64,000 bases of DNA from Sva-07 sp963743825 (GTDB lineage: Bacteria > Actinomycetota > Acidimicrobiia > Acidimicrobiales > Ilumatobacteraceae). The notes under the pieces were generated by a model. That model searched no databases. It saw only the letters and a list, made by a program, of their open reading frames with translations, and was not told the origin of the DNA. Of the stretch, positions 1-8,858 are shown in pieces. Both the position numbers and the translations under genes were made by a program. How positions within the stretch are numbered: position 1 is the stretch's first letter; every line of letters begins with the position of its first letter. Location of the stretch: positions 186,001 through 250,000 of the forward strand of contig CAVURC010000020.1 of assembly GCA_963743825.1 (NCBI GenBank). Direction: 5' to 3'.

Positions 1-990
1 GCCGCGGGCGGCCAGACCTGGCAGGAACGCATCGAGCGCACGCTGCCGGCATGGAAGGGCGCATTCTCGCTGGTGCTGTTGGCCGCCGACCACGTGATCG
101 CCGTGCGTGACCCGTGGGGGTTCCGGCCGCTGTCGATCGGCCGCCTCCCGCATGGCGGTCATGCCGTGGCCAGCGAGACCTGCGCTCTGTCGACGCTCGG
201 TTGCGTCGACATCGAGGAAGTGCAACCCGGCGAGATGGTGACCCTGATCGGCGCCGAGCTGCACCGGTCACAGGTGCTCGCTCCGCAACCACGAGGCGCG
301 CGCTGCACGTTCGAGTTCGTCTACTTCTCGCGCCCGGACTCGGTGTGGGACGGCCGCAACGTCCACCACGTCCGCCAGCGTCTCGGGGTGCAGCTCGCCC
401 AGGAAGCTCCGGCCGATGCCGACGTGGTGATTCCCGTGCCCGACTCGTCGATTCCTGCTGCGATCGGATACTCCAACGAGAGCGGCATCCCCTTCAACGA
501 CGGACTGATCAAGAACCGGTACATCGGCCGCACGTTCATCGAGCCCACCCAGGACATCCGTGAACGTGGCGTCGCCCTCAAGTTCAATGCGCTCCGCGAG
601 AACCTCGAGGGCAAGCGGGTGGTGATGATCGACGACTCGCTGGTGCGCGGCACCACCGCGGGACCGCTCGTGAAGTTGGTGCGTGACGCCGGTGCGACCG
701 AGGTCCACGTTCGCATCACGTGTCCGCCGATCACGCATGCGTGTCACTTCGGCGTCGACATGGGCCACGACGGCGACCTCATCGCCGCCCGGCTCCGCGT
801 CGACGAGATGCGTGAGCACATCGGCGCCGACAGCCTGGCGTTCCTGTCGCTCGACGGGATGATGCTGGCGGTGGCCGACACCCCGGCGCACGACGACGAC
901 GGCTACTGCAATGCCTGTTACACCGGGAAGTATCCGATGAACGTCGGTGACGCGCAGCCCAAGCTCTCGTTCGAAGGTGTGCTCGCCTGA
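1..990 (+). CDS. purF: Amidophosphoribosyltransferase PurF (5' end outside window)
   Basis: PurF catalyses the committed step of purine synthesis, making phosphoribosylamine from PRPP and glutamine. The frame is open from base 1, so the N-terminal glutaminase part (with its catalytic Cys) lies outside the window and about 329 codons are visible. The PRPP loop VVMIDDSLVRGTT sits at about 619-660. Cysteines in CTFEF, CPPITHAC and YCNAC match the Fe-S cluster ligands of the Bacillus-type enzyme. The stop TGA shares its last base with the ATG of the purD-purM gene, so the two are translationally coupled. Assignment is firm. Confidence 0.96.
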   Translation, partial: AAGGQTWQERIERTLPAWKGAFSLVLLAADHVIAVRDPWGFRPLSIGRLPHGGHAVASETCALSTLGCVDIEEVQPGEMVTLIGAELHRSQVLAPQPRGARCTFEFVYFSRPDSVWDGRNVHHVRQRLGVQLAQEAPADADVVIPVPDSSIPAAIGYSNESGIPFNDGLIKNRYIGRTFIEPTQDIRERGVALKFNALRENLEGKRVVMIDDSLVRGTTAGPLVKLVRDAGATEVHVRITCPPITHACHFGVDMGHDGDLIAARLRVDEMREHIGADSLAFLSLDGMMLAVADTPAHDDDGYCNACYTGKYPMNVGDAQPKLSFEGVLA

Positions 991-3182
991 TGCGGGTACT
1001 GGTCATCGGATCGGGTGGCCGCGAGCAGGCGATTGCGTGGGCGTGTCGGCACCACGGCCACGACGTGCGCGTCGACGCAGACCTCGGCGATGCATCCGCC
1101 GACGACACCGATCTCGTGATCCCCGGGCCCGAAGCGGCGCTCGTCGCCGGCGTGGCCGACGAGTGCGCACGCCGGGGCATCCCGTGCTTCGGGCCCACCG
1201 CCGACCTGGCCCGACTCGAGTCGTCGAAATCGTTCGCCCGCGAGCTGGCGACGTCGCTCGGCATCCCCGGCCCTGCGTTCGGTCGCTTCGACGACGCCGA
1301 GGCAGCGATTGCGTGGTGGAACGACCTGGCGCGCCCGGTCGTCGTCAAGCTCGACGGCCTCGCGGCGGGCAAGGGCGTGACGGTGCCGTCGAACGACGCC
1401 GAGACCGTCGCAGCCATCACCGCGGCGGCCGGCGTCGGCCCCTTCGTGCTGGAGGAACGGCTCTCCGGCCCCGAATGTTCGCTGCTCGCTCTCTGCGACG
1501 GCTCCCGAGCGGTGGCCCTGCCCATTGCCCAGGACCACAAGCGCATCGGCGAGGGCGACACCGGGGCCAACACCGGCGGCATGGGTGCCTATGCGCCGGC
1601 TCCGGTCCCCTACTCGGCCGACGAACTGCTGGCGACGTTCGTCCAGCCGATCCTCGACCATTTCGCTGCGAACGCAACGCCGTATGTCGGTGTGCTGTTC
1701 GCCGGGCTCATGCTGACCGCCGACGGTCCGCGGCTCATCGAGTACAACGTCCGGTTCGGTGATCCAGAGGCCCAGACCGTGTTGCCCCTCGTCGAGACCG
1801 ATCTGGCCGATCTCGCCCTGGCGTGTACTCGGGGGTCACTCGACGACATCGCACTCGTCGTGCGTTCGCAAGCGGCGCTCACCGTCGTGGCTGCGGCGCC
1901 CGGGTACCCGGCCGCACCCGTGACCGGGGCCACCGTTTCCGACCACATGGACAGCGGCGTGATCGGTCGTGACGGCACCACGACCTTGCGCTTCGACGCG
2001 GCCGTCGACTCCGACGGTCGGGTCGCCGGTGGCCGGGTGCTGGCGGTGACCGGGATCGGCTTCGATCTGGCGGAAGCCCGTCGTGCCGCGTACGAGCACA
2101 TGGCGAACATCCACTTCGACGGGATGCAGGTGCGACGTGACATCGGCTGGCGCGCGCTCGGCGCCGGCATCGCGTCGTATGCCGCAGCCGGAGTCGACAT
2201 CGACGAGGGCAGCCGCGCCGTGTCGGAGATGAAGGCGGCCGTCGAGGCCACGCATGACAACGGCGTGCTCAAAGGTGTGGGCAGCTTCGGCGGTGTGTTC
2301 TCCGCGAAGGCCATCTTGGAACTGGATGATCCGGTGCTCGTGGCGTCGACCGACGGCGTCGGAACGAAGGTCGAACTCGCCGCTCGACTCGGCATGGTCC
2401 GGGGCGTGGGGATGGACATCGTCAATCACTGCATCGACGACGTGCTCGTGCAGTCGGCGCGGCCGCTGTTCTTCCTCGACTACATCGCCGCCAGCGTGCT
2501 CGATGCCGACATGGTCGCCGAGGTGGTCCGCGGGATGGCCGACGCATGTCGGGCGGCCGGGTGTGCGTTGTTGGGCGGCGAGACCGCTGAGATGCCGGGC
2601 GTGTACCAGCCGGGTGCGTTCGACATCGCCGGCACGCTCGTGGGCGTGGCCGAACGCTCCGAGCTGCTCCCCCGCCCCGATGTCGCCGCCGGCGACGTGC
2701 TCGTCGGCGTGGCATCCAGCGGGCCGCACACCAACGGCTACTCGCTGCTGCGCAAGATCTTCGACTGGATCCCGATGGACGTCGTCCCCGACGGCTTCGA
2801 GCGCCCGCTCGGCGAGACGCTCCTCGAGCCGCACCGTTCGTACCTCGATGTGCTGCGTCCTGCGCTCGATTCGGGTCTCGTGAAGGCGCTCGCCCACATC
2901 ACGGGTGGCGGCCTCCCCGAGAATCTCCCGAGGGTGCTGCCCGACGACGTCGACGCCGTGATCGAACTCGGTTCGTGGCCGGTGTCGCCGCTGTTCCGAC
3001 TCGCACGGGAGTTGACGCCGCTGATGGCGACCGACGAGCTCTACCGCACGCTCAACATGGGAATCGGCATGGTCATCGTGTGCGCCCCCGACGAGGTGGA
3101 CGCGCTGCGCTCGACCATCGCCGAGCCCACCTGGATCATCGGCGCCCTGCATCCCGGCACCGGCACCGTCCACCTCACCTGA
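990..3182 (+). CDS. purD-purM: Fused PurD-PurM: phosphoribosylamine-glycine ligase / phosphoribosylformylglycinamidine cyclo-ligase
   Basis: One uninterrupted 730-residue frame carries two purine enzymes. Residues 1 to about 385 are GAR synthetase (PurD): GSGGRE at the N terminus, DGLAAGKG, QDHKR, NTGGMGAY, RFGDPE, and the end motif DIGWRA. The first N-terminal subdomain is about 30 residues shorter than in E. coli PurD. Residues about 394-730 are AIR synthetase (PurM): AGVDIDEG, GVGSFGG, STDGVGTK, LGGETAEMPG, GPHTNGYS and TGGGLPEN. No internal stop or start separates them. PurD uses ATP and glycine, and PurM closes the imidazole ring two steps later. Most bacteria encode these separately, while animal GART has the same GARS-AIRS order. 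It lies in an operon with purF upstream and purN downstream. Confidence 0.95.
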   Translation: MRVLVIGSGGREQAIAWACRHHGHDVRVDADLGDASADDTDLVIPGPEAALVAGVADECARRGIPCFGPTADLARLESSKSFARELATSLGIPGPAFGRFDDAEAAIAWWNDLARPVVVKLDGLAAGKGVTVPSNDAETVAAITAAAGVGPFVLEERLSGPECSLLALCDGSRAVALPIAQDHKRIGEGDTGANTGGMGAYAPAPVPYSADELLATFVQPILDHFAANATPYVGVLFAGLMLTADGPRLIEYNVRFGDPEAQTVLPLVETDLADLALACTRGSLDDIALVVRSQAALTVVAAAPGYPAAPVTGATVSDHMDSGVIGRDGTTTLRFDAAVDSDGRVAGGRVLAVTGIGFDLAEARRAAYEHMANIHFDGMQVRRDIGWRALGAGIASYAAAGVDIDEGSRAVSEMKAAVEATHDNGVLKGVGSFGGVFSAKAILELDDPVLVASTDGVGTKVELAARLGMVRGVGMDIVNHCIDDVLVQSARPLFFLDYIAASVLDADMVAEVVRGMADACRAAGCALLGGETAEMPGVYQPGAFDIAGTLVGVAERSELLPRPDVAAGDVLVGVASSGPHTNGYSLLRKIFDWIPMDVVPDGFERPLGETLLEPHRSYLDVLRPALDSGLVKALAHITGGGLPENLPRVLPDDVDAVIELGSWPVSPLFRLARELTPLMATDELYRTLNMGIGMVIVCAPDEVDALRSTIAEPTWIIGALHPGTGTVHLT

Positions 3183-3190
3183 CCCCAAAA

Positions 3191-3245
3191 CCCGAAAAAT
3201 GCGGCGGATTGTGCGCTGGGTGCACATATCCCTGCACATTTCGGG
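3191..3245 (-). repeat. Dispersed intergenic hairpin repeat, copy A
   Basis: An imperfect palindrome of about 55 bp lies between purD-purM and purN. Read on the minus strand it begins CCGAAATGTGC and ends GCATTTTTCGGG, with an inner TGTGC/GCGCA stem around an ACCCA loop. Three other copies in this window (5518, 28854, 39457) share the primary sequence, not only the fold. Each copy lies just past the 3' end of a gene, so it could work as a terminator or be a REP-like element. Function is inferred. Confidence 0.8.
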
Positions 3246-3327
3246 GTTTTCGGGTTGGGACGGGGTCCGGATGGATTTTTCGTTCAGCTTCACCCGTCCC
3301 CCAGGGATGCATCGCTAGGTTCGACAC

Positions 3328-3969
3328 ATGGGAGCCACCGACCCCGACCGCCCGACCCGGGCCAAGCGGCTGGTCGTACTCGTCTCGGGTGATGGCTCGA
3401 ACCTCCAGGCGATCATCGACGCCTGCACCGACGAGCAACTGCCCGCCGACGTGGTCGCCGTGGTCTCGAACCGTCCGGACGTGTTCGCCCTGCAACGAGC
3501 CGATGCTGCGGGCGTTCCTGCCGTGCACGTCGGGGTGCACCCGGATGAGGAACGTGCCGACTACGACGCCCGTCTCGCCGACGTCGTCGCCGGCTTCGAC
3601 CCCGATCTCGTCGTGCTCGCCGGATGGATGCGCTTGCTCACCATGAGCTTCCTCGGCTGGTTCCCCGGCCGGGTGGTCAACCTCCATCCGGCCCTGCCCG
3701 GCGACCTGCCCGGCACGCACTCCATCGAACGGGCATGGGACGAAGCGATCGCCGGCTCTCGCACGCGGACCGGCGTGATGGTGCACCTCGTCCCCGACGA
3801 GGGTGTCGACGACGGGCCGGTGCTCGGTACCGCCACTGTCGACATCGACACCGTCGCCGGTTTCGACGCGTTCGCTGCACTCGTCCACGCAACCGAACAC
3901 CGGCTCCTCGTCGACACGCTCACTTCTCTCTGCACCGCCACACCCGACCGCACGGAGGTCTCCGCATGA
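3328..3969 (+). CDS. purN: Phosphoribosylglycinamide formyltransferase PurN
   Basis: PurN transfers a formyl group from 10-formyl-THF to GAR, the third step of purine synthesis. The 213-residue protein has the N-terminal LVSGDGSNLQAI motif, the catalytic NLHPALPG (Asn and His) and the DEGVDDGP segment holding the catalytic Asp. Its length is normal for the family (about 190-215). It follows the fused purD-purM after a 145-bp gap that holds repeat copy A, and its TGA overlaps the guaB ATG. Together with the fusion, the gene order PurD-PurM-PurN reproduces the domain order of eukaryotic GART. Confidence 0.95.
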   Translation: MGATDPDRPTRAKRLVVLVSGDGSNLQAIIDACTDEQLPADVVAVVSNRPDVFALQRADAAGVPAVHVGVHPDEERADYDARLADVVAGFDPDLVVLAGWMRLLTMSFLGWFPGRVVNLHPALPGDLPGTHSIERAWDEAIAGSRTRTGVMVHLVPDEGVDDGPVLGTATVDIDTVAGFDAFAALVHATEHRLLVDTLTSLCTATPDRTEVSA

Positions 3970-5490
3970 CCGATCAACGCCGCACCAGCCCGAACGACGA
4001 CTTCTTCGATCGGTTCGAGGCCCTCACGTTCAACGATGTCGTGGTGATCCCGGGCTACTCCGAAACGCTGCCCGACGAGGTCGACACCTCGGCAACATTC
4101 GCCGCCGACATCCAGCTCGCCGTCCCCCTCGTGTCGGCCGCGATGGACAAGGTGACCGAGGGCCGGATGGCAGTCGCCATGGCTCGCCACGGTGGCATCG
4201 GCGTGATCCACCGCAACATGTCGATCGGCGACCAGGCGTCGGAAGTCCAGAAGGTGAAGCGGTCACAGTCGGGCATGATCACCGACCCGGTCACCCTCGC
4301 ACCGACGGCGCTGTTGCACGAGGCGGAGGACCTGATGCACCGCTTCAAGTTCTCCGGCGTGCCGATCACCGATCCTGACGGGCGCCTCGTCGGCATCCTC
4401 ACCAACCGCGACATCCGCTTCTGCGAGGGATCCGACTTCGAACGGCCCGTCACCGACTTCATGACGTCCGACGGGCTCGTGACCGCCGAGGTCGGCACCT
4501 CACTCGATCAGGCCAAGGCAATCCTGCAGCAGCACCGCATCGAGAAGCTTCCCCTGGTCGACGCCAACGGTCACCTCGCCGGGTTGATCACCGTCAAGGA
4601 CATCCAGAAGCGGCTCGACTTCCCGAACGCCTCGCGTGACGGTCGCGGTCGGCTGCGATGCGCGGCTGCCGTCGGAGTCGGCGACGATCTGGAGGAACGT
4701 GTCGAGGCGCTCGTTGCGATGGGTGTCGATGCCGTGTCGATCGACACCGCGCACGGACACTCCGCCAATGTCGTCAAGGCGATCCAACGCATCAAGGGCT
4801 CGTGGCCGGATCTGGCGGTCACCGCTGGCAATGTGGTCACCGAGGAAGGCGTCGAGACGCTCGCCAATGCGGGCGCCGACGCCGTGAAGGTCGGCGTCGG
4901 GGCCGGTTCGATCTGCACCACCCGCGTGGTGTCCGGGGCGGGCATGCCACAGCTGTCGGCGATCTGGTTCACGGCCCAGCGGGCCCGCCAACTCGGCATT
5001 CCGGTGATCGCCGACGGCGGCATCACGTTCTCCGGCGACATCGTCAAGGCGATTGTCGCCGGTGCGTCGACGGTGATGCTCGGCTCACTGCTCGCAGGCA
5101 CCGAGGAGAGCCCCGGCGAGATGGAACTGTTCGAGGGTCGGCGCTACAAGAGCTACCGCGGCATGGGCTCGATGGGCGCGATGACCGGCGACAGCCAGGA
5201 CCGATACGCCACCGGTCAGTCGTCCGGCGCCAAGACCGCGGTCGGCGCCGGCAGCAACAAGCTCGTCCCCGAGGGCATCGAGGGTCGGGTCCCCTATGCC
5301 GGCCCGCTCGGTGACGTCGCCTACCAGTTGGTGGGCGGCCTGCGCTCCGGCATGGGATACGCCGGTGCAGCCACGCTCGACGCCCTCCGACAGCGCCCGC
5401 CTCATGCGAGTCACCACAGCTGGCCGCGAGGAATCACACCCGCACGACGTGACGATCACCAAAGAGGCTCCGAACTACCAACGTTCCTGA
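3966..5490 (+). CDS. guaB: Inosine-5'-monophosphate dehydrogenase GuaB (apparent frameshift near 5388)
   Basis: GuaB oxidises IMP to XMP, the first step toward GMP. The ATG at 3966 overlaps the purN stop (ATGA). The N-terminal LTFNDVVVIPG segment is followed by two CBS domains at residues about 100-220. The catalytic Cys loop is GAGSICTTR and the active-site segment is EGIEGRVPYAG. Near the C terminus the frame breaks after TLDAL. The family tail (SHPHDVTITKEAPNY) continues in the next frame to a TGA at 5490, and dropping one base near 5387-5388 gives a 507-residue protein whose tail matches the mycobacterial length. Without the correction translation runs into a meaningless tail to 5774. The gene is essential in most bacteria, so sequencing error is the likelier cause. 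Confidence 0.93.
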
Positions 5491-5517
5491 CCCCACCCCT
5501 TCTGGCCCCACCCCGTT

Positions 5518-5571
5518 CCGAAACGTGCGGGATTTCGGTCACTCAGCGCACATCTCCCCGCATTTTTCGGG
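5518..5571 (+). repeat. Dispersed intergenic hairpin repeat, copy B
   Basis: This copy lies between the convergent guaB and VWA genes. It begins CCGAAACGTGCGG and ends CGCATTTTTCGGG. It is the most diverged copy: the left inner arm is altered, but the right half (CAGCGCACATCTCC) matches the others. The position between two converging 3' ends suits a two-way terminator. Confidence 0.7.
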
Positions 5572-5604
5572 TTGCTGGGGTGCGGAGCGGCGCAGGGACC
5601 GCGG

Positions 5605-7044
5605 TCAGGCGAGCTTTTCGACGAAGGCTTCGAGTTGGCGCAGGTTGCGACACTCGTAGACGCCGTCGGTGTGCGTGCCGTACTCGCCGACGATCGAGTC
5701 GCCCGTGTTCCAGTAGCTCCGCGGTTCGGGGTTCAGCCAGTAGACGTGACGCGCCTTCTGCGCGATCTCCTTGACCACCCAGGCCTGGCTGGCGTGGTAG
5801 TTGTTGCGGGCATCGCCGAGCAGCAGCACCGTCGACTTCGGGCCGATGTCCTTGCCGTAGCGCTCCCAGAACACTTCGAAGGCATGACCGTAATCGGAGT
5901 GGCCGTCGACCCACACGACATCGGCTTCGGTGTTGACCCGGTGGATGGCTTCGGTGATGTCCTCGGTCGCCCGGAAGTAGTCGGTGACCTCGTCGATGCC
6001 GTCGATGAACACGAACGACCGGACCTTCGAGAACTGATTCTGGATCGCATACACGAGCATCAACGTGAACCGGGCGAACGCCGCGACCGATCCCGAGATG
6101 TCGGCGATCACGACCAGTTCGGGTTTGGCCGGACGCGGGTACTTGAACTTCGGCTCGGCCGGCACGCCGCCGTAGCTGAGCGAATGTCGCACGGTGTTGC
6201 GGAAGTCGAGCGGACCCTTGCGGCCGTGACGGCGCTTGCGGGCGAGACGTGCAGCGAGCTTGCGGGTGAGCGGGTACAGCGACTTCTTCAGCGCCACCAT
6301 CTCATCACGTGACGCGTGCATGAACTCGACGTCTTCGGGGAGTGGCTTGCGCAGCGTCTTGGCCATTGCTTCGGCACCACGGTCGGCGACGAGTCGGCGA
6401 CGAATCTCCGCTTCGATCTCGCCCTTGAACTGCTCGATGCGATGCTCGAACTCTTCCTTCTCGAGACGCTCCTCGAGCGAGGTCAGGTCGCCGTCGGCGT
6501 CCTGACGGGCCTGCTCCATCATCTTTTCGAGCATGCCGTCGAGGTCGAGGTTCCGCAGCGTGCGATAGAGGTAGTAGGTGCCGCCGACGGGTCGACCCGG
6601 TTCCATCCCCGCGAAGCGTTGAACGGACTGCTTGGCCATCGCTCGCATCACGCCCTGGTCGCCGTTCATCAACGCGGACATGAGCATCTGCGCGATTTCT
6701 TCGGGCGTCAGGCTGTCGAGTCCGCCCGCGCCGCCGGAGCCGTCCTGCTTCTGCTGCTCCTGCAGCTCGCGCCACAGCTCGTCGATGTCGGTGTCGTCGT
6801 CGCCACCCTGGACCAGCTTGTACTCGGGGCCGCGAAGGCTGAAGTACACCTCGAACACGGTCTCGAAACTCCGCCAGTGCGCATGGTTCTTGATCAGCGT
6901 GGCGCCGAGTGCGTACTTGAATGCATCACGATCCTCGATCGGAATGTGTTGCACGGCCTCCATCGCGTCGAGGTTCTCCGTGAGACTGACAGGCAGCCCG
7001 GCATTGCGGAGTTCGACGACGAAGCCGTTGAGAAGATCGAGCAT
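5605..7044 (-). CDS. VWA-domain protein (CoxE-like), partner of MoxR
   Basis: A 479-residue cytoplasmic protein of the VWA/CoxE-like group. The metal-binding MIDAS motif appears as ADISGS near residue 315, followed by VFIDGID and LLLGDARNNY, which fit a von Willebrand A fold. The middle region (about 130-270) is rich in charged residues and probably helical. The start at 7044 (ATG, MLDLLNGF) is chosen because everything upstream in the frame overlaps moxR. It follows the MoxR ATPase by 35 bp. MoxR/VWA pairs act as chaperones that mature or insert cofactors into enzyme complexes, but no client enzyme is visible nearby, so the target is unknown. Confidence 0.85.
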   Translation of the reverse strand: MLDLLNGFVVELRNAGLPVSLTENLDAMEAVQHIPIEDRDAFKYALGATLIKNHAHWRSFETVFEVYFSLRGPEYKLVQGGDDDTDIDELWRELQEQQKQDGSGGAGGLDSLTPEEIAQMLMSALMNGDQGVMRAMAKQSVQRFAGMEPGRPVGGTYYLYRTLRNLDLDGMLEKMMEQARQDADGDLTSLEERLEKEEFEHRIEQFKGEIEAEIRRRLVADRGAEAMAKTLRKPLPEDVEFMHASRDEMVALKKSLYPLTRKLAARLARKRRHGRKGPLDFRNTVRHSLSYGGVPAEPKFKYPRPAKPELVVIADISGSVAAFARFTLMLVYAIQNQFSKVRSFVFIDGIDEVTDYFRATEDITEAIHRVNTEADVVWVDGHSDYGHAFEVFWERYGKDIGPKSTVLLLGDARNNYHASQAWVVKEIAQKARHVYWLNPEPRSYWNTGDSIVGEYGTHTDGVYECRNLRQLEAFVEKLA

Positions 7045-7079
7045 GAGGTGTGCGCCTACCGTTTGCCGACAGCGCCGTG

Positions 7080-7988
7080 TCAGCTGCTCTCGACGGAGAG
7101 CTCTTTGGCCGCCTTGGCGATGTCGGTCTGGTACTTGAGGAGCACGTTGAGCGTGTCCTTGGCGGTCTGCTCGTCGATGTTGTCGATGTTGAGCAGCATC
7201 AGCGTGCGAGCCCAGTCGAGTGTCTCCGACACGCTCGGCGACTTCTTGAGGTCGAGCTGACGGATCGAGCGGACGATACGGGTGACCTGATCGGCGAGAT
7301 GCTCCGAGATGTCGGGCACCTTCGCCAACACGATCTCCTTCTCGCGCTCGAGCGTCGGGTAGTCGACGTGGAGGTACAGGCAACGCCGCTTGAGTGCCTC
7401 GGACAGCTCGCGTGTGTTGTTCGAGGTGAGGAACACGAGCGGGATCTGTGTCGCCGTGATCGTTCCCAGCTCGGGGATCGACACCTGGTAGTCGGACAGG
7501 ATCTCGAGCAGCAACGCCTCGGTCTCGACCTCGACGCGGTCGACCTCGTCGATCAGCAGCACCACCGGATCGGTCGCCGTGATCGCTTCGAGGAGCGGAC
7601 GGGTGAGCAGGAACTCGTCGGAGAAGATGTCGTCCTTGATCTCCGTCCAGTCCTCGGCGCTCTCGCCCCGCTCGGTCTGGATGCGCAGCAGCTGCTTCTT
7701 GTAGTTCCACTCGTAGAGCGCTTTGGACTCGTCGAGGCCCTCGTAGCACTGCAAGCGGATGAGCCGGGCATCGGTGATCTCCGCAATGGACTTGGCGAGC
7801 TGGGTCTTGCCGGTTCCGGCGGGGCCCTCGACGAGAATCGGCTTCTGCAGCCGGTCTGCCAGGTAGGCCACGCCGGCGATGCCGTCGTCAGCGAGATAGT
7901 GCACGTCGCGCAGGGACTCGCGCACCGACTGCACACTCTCGAAGCGGTGGGTGGTGCTACCGGGCGCCCCGGCATCCGTCGTGGTCAT
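7080..7988 (-). CDS. MoxR-family AAA+ ATPase
   Basis: A 302-residue AAA+ ATPase. Walker A is GPAGTGKTQ near residue 54, Walker B is LLIDEVD near residue 146, and the sensor-1 region is FLTSNN. The ATG at 7988 (MTTTDAG) is chosen because longer versions would run into the divergent methyltransferase. It is the first gene of a two-gene unit with the VWA protein. In such pairs ATP hydrolysis by MoxR and metal binding by the VWA partner together remodel a client protein. The family is broad, so the specific role stays open. Confidence 0.9.
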   Translation of the reverse strand: MTTTDAGAPGSTTHRFESVQSVRESLRDVHYLADDGIAGVAYLADRLQKPILVEGPAGTGKTQLAKSIAEITDARLIRLQCYEGLDESKALYEWNYKKQLLRIQTERGESAEDWTEIKDDIFSDEFLLTRPLLEAITATDPVVLLIDEVDRVEVETEALLLEILSDYQVSIPELGTITATQIPLVFLTSNNTRELSEALKRRCLYLHVDYPTLEREKEIVLAKVPDISEHLADQVTRIVRSIRQLDLKKSPSVSETLDWARTLMLLNIDNIDEQTAKDTLNVLLKYQTDIAKAAKELSVESS

Positions 7989-8050
7989 GGCATCGAACGC
8001 TACCCGGCGCCTTGACCCGCGGGTCAATTGGAATGCCCTACGCTCGTCGG

Positions 8051-8830
8051 ATGCCGGGCACCTCGTTCGATCGGGTTGCATCGATCTACGACGCCACGCG
8101 CGGCGGCGAGCGGCGCGGCGAAGTGTTTGCCGGCGCGCTGGCACCGTGGGTCATCGGCCCCACGGTCGTCGAACTCGGTGTCGGAACCGGGGTCATCGCC
8201 AACGGCCTGCGCCGCCACGACATCCATCCGATCGGCTTCGACCTGAGCGAGGCGATGCTTCGCGCCGCGGTCGAGCGGATCGGTGCACGGGCCGCGATCG
8301 CCGACGTCGACCAACTGCCGCTGCCCGACGACTGCGCCGACACGGCGTTCTTCGTCTGGGTGCTCCAACTCGTGGAGGATCCAATCGCCACGCTCACCGA
8401 GGCCGCGCGGATCGTGCGGCCCGGCGGTCGTGTGATCGCGATCCTCTCGAACAGCGAGTACGACGCCGACGACGAGATCTCCACGATCCTCGCCGCCCTT
8501 GCTCCCCTGCGTGCCGAGCGACTCGATCGCAACCAGATCGTCGCGGCCGACCTCCCCGGGTTGTCGCTCCTCGAGCAGACCGTCACCCCATGGGACGGGT
8601 TCCAGAGCACCGTCGCCGACGAGATCGACCACATCGAGCGGCGCATCTACTCCTCGCTGTTCGACGTCGACGATGCGACCTGGACCCGCGTCGTCGTTCC
8701 CGTCCTCGAGCAGTTGCGGGCACTTGCCCGACCCCGAACGACCACGCGAGCGCCGCAACCGCCACCCCCTCCTCGTCTGGACGATTACATCACGGGTCTG
8801 ACCCGTGATGTAATCGATGCCACAGGGTGA
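8051..8830 (+). CDS. Class I SAM-dependent methyltransferase with a palindrome insert near its end
   Basis: A 259-residue methyltransferase. Motif I is VVELGVGTGV near residue 40, followed by GFDLSEAML and the LPLPDDCAD/RIVRPGG segments of UbiE/BioC-like enzymes. The ATG at 8051 is preferred; in-frame ATGs at 8012 and 8033 are possible. The last residues after a proline run are unusual: a perfect palindrome (8782-8816) supplies about 11 codons (DYITGLTRDVI) in frame just before the stop. Without it the protein would end RLDDATG. Substrate unknown. Confidence 0.8.
   Translation: MPGTSFDRVASIYDATRGGERRGEVFAGALAPWVIGPTVVELGVGTGVIANGLRRHDIHPIGFDLSEAMLRAAVERIGARAAIADVDQLPLPDDCADTAFFVWVLQLVEDPIATLTEAARIVRPGGRVIAILSNSEYDADDEISTILAALAPLRAERLDRNQIVAADLPGLSLLEQTVTPWDGFQSTVADEIDHIERRIYSSLFDVDDATWTRVVVPVLEQLRALARPRTTTRAPQPPPPPRLDDYITGLTRDVIDATG
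8782..8816. repeat. Perfect 35-bp palindrome inside a coding region
   Basis: Two 17-base arms (CGATTACATCACGGGTC and its complement) flank a single T. Removing 33 bp leaves the methyltransferase frame intact, so it behaves like an in-frame insertion. It shares TTACATC and GGGTC-N-GACCC with the palindrome at 46500-46530, which points to one repeat family. Confidence 0.85.
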
Positions 8831-8858
8831 TCGAGTTGCACCACTAGCGTTCGCTCGA

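Noticed and set aside
3624..5774. A 716-residue GuaB with long extensions at both ends
   Set aside because: The upstream part is the purN gene read out of frame and the downstream tail follows a one-base slip; real GuaB is 3966-5490.
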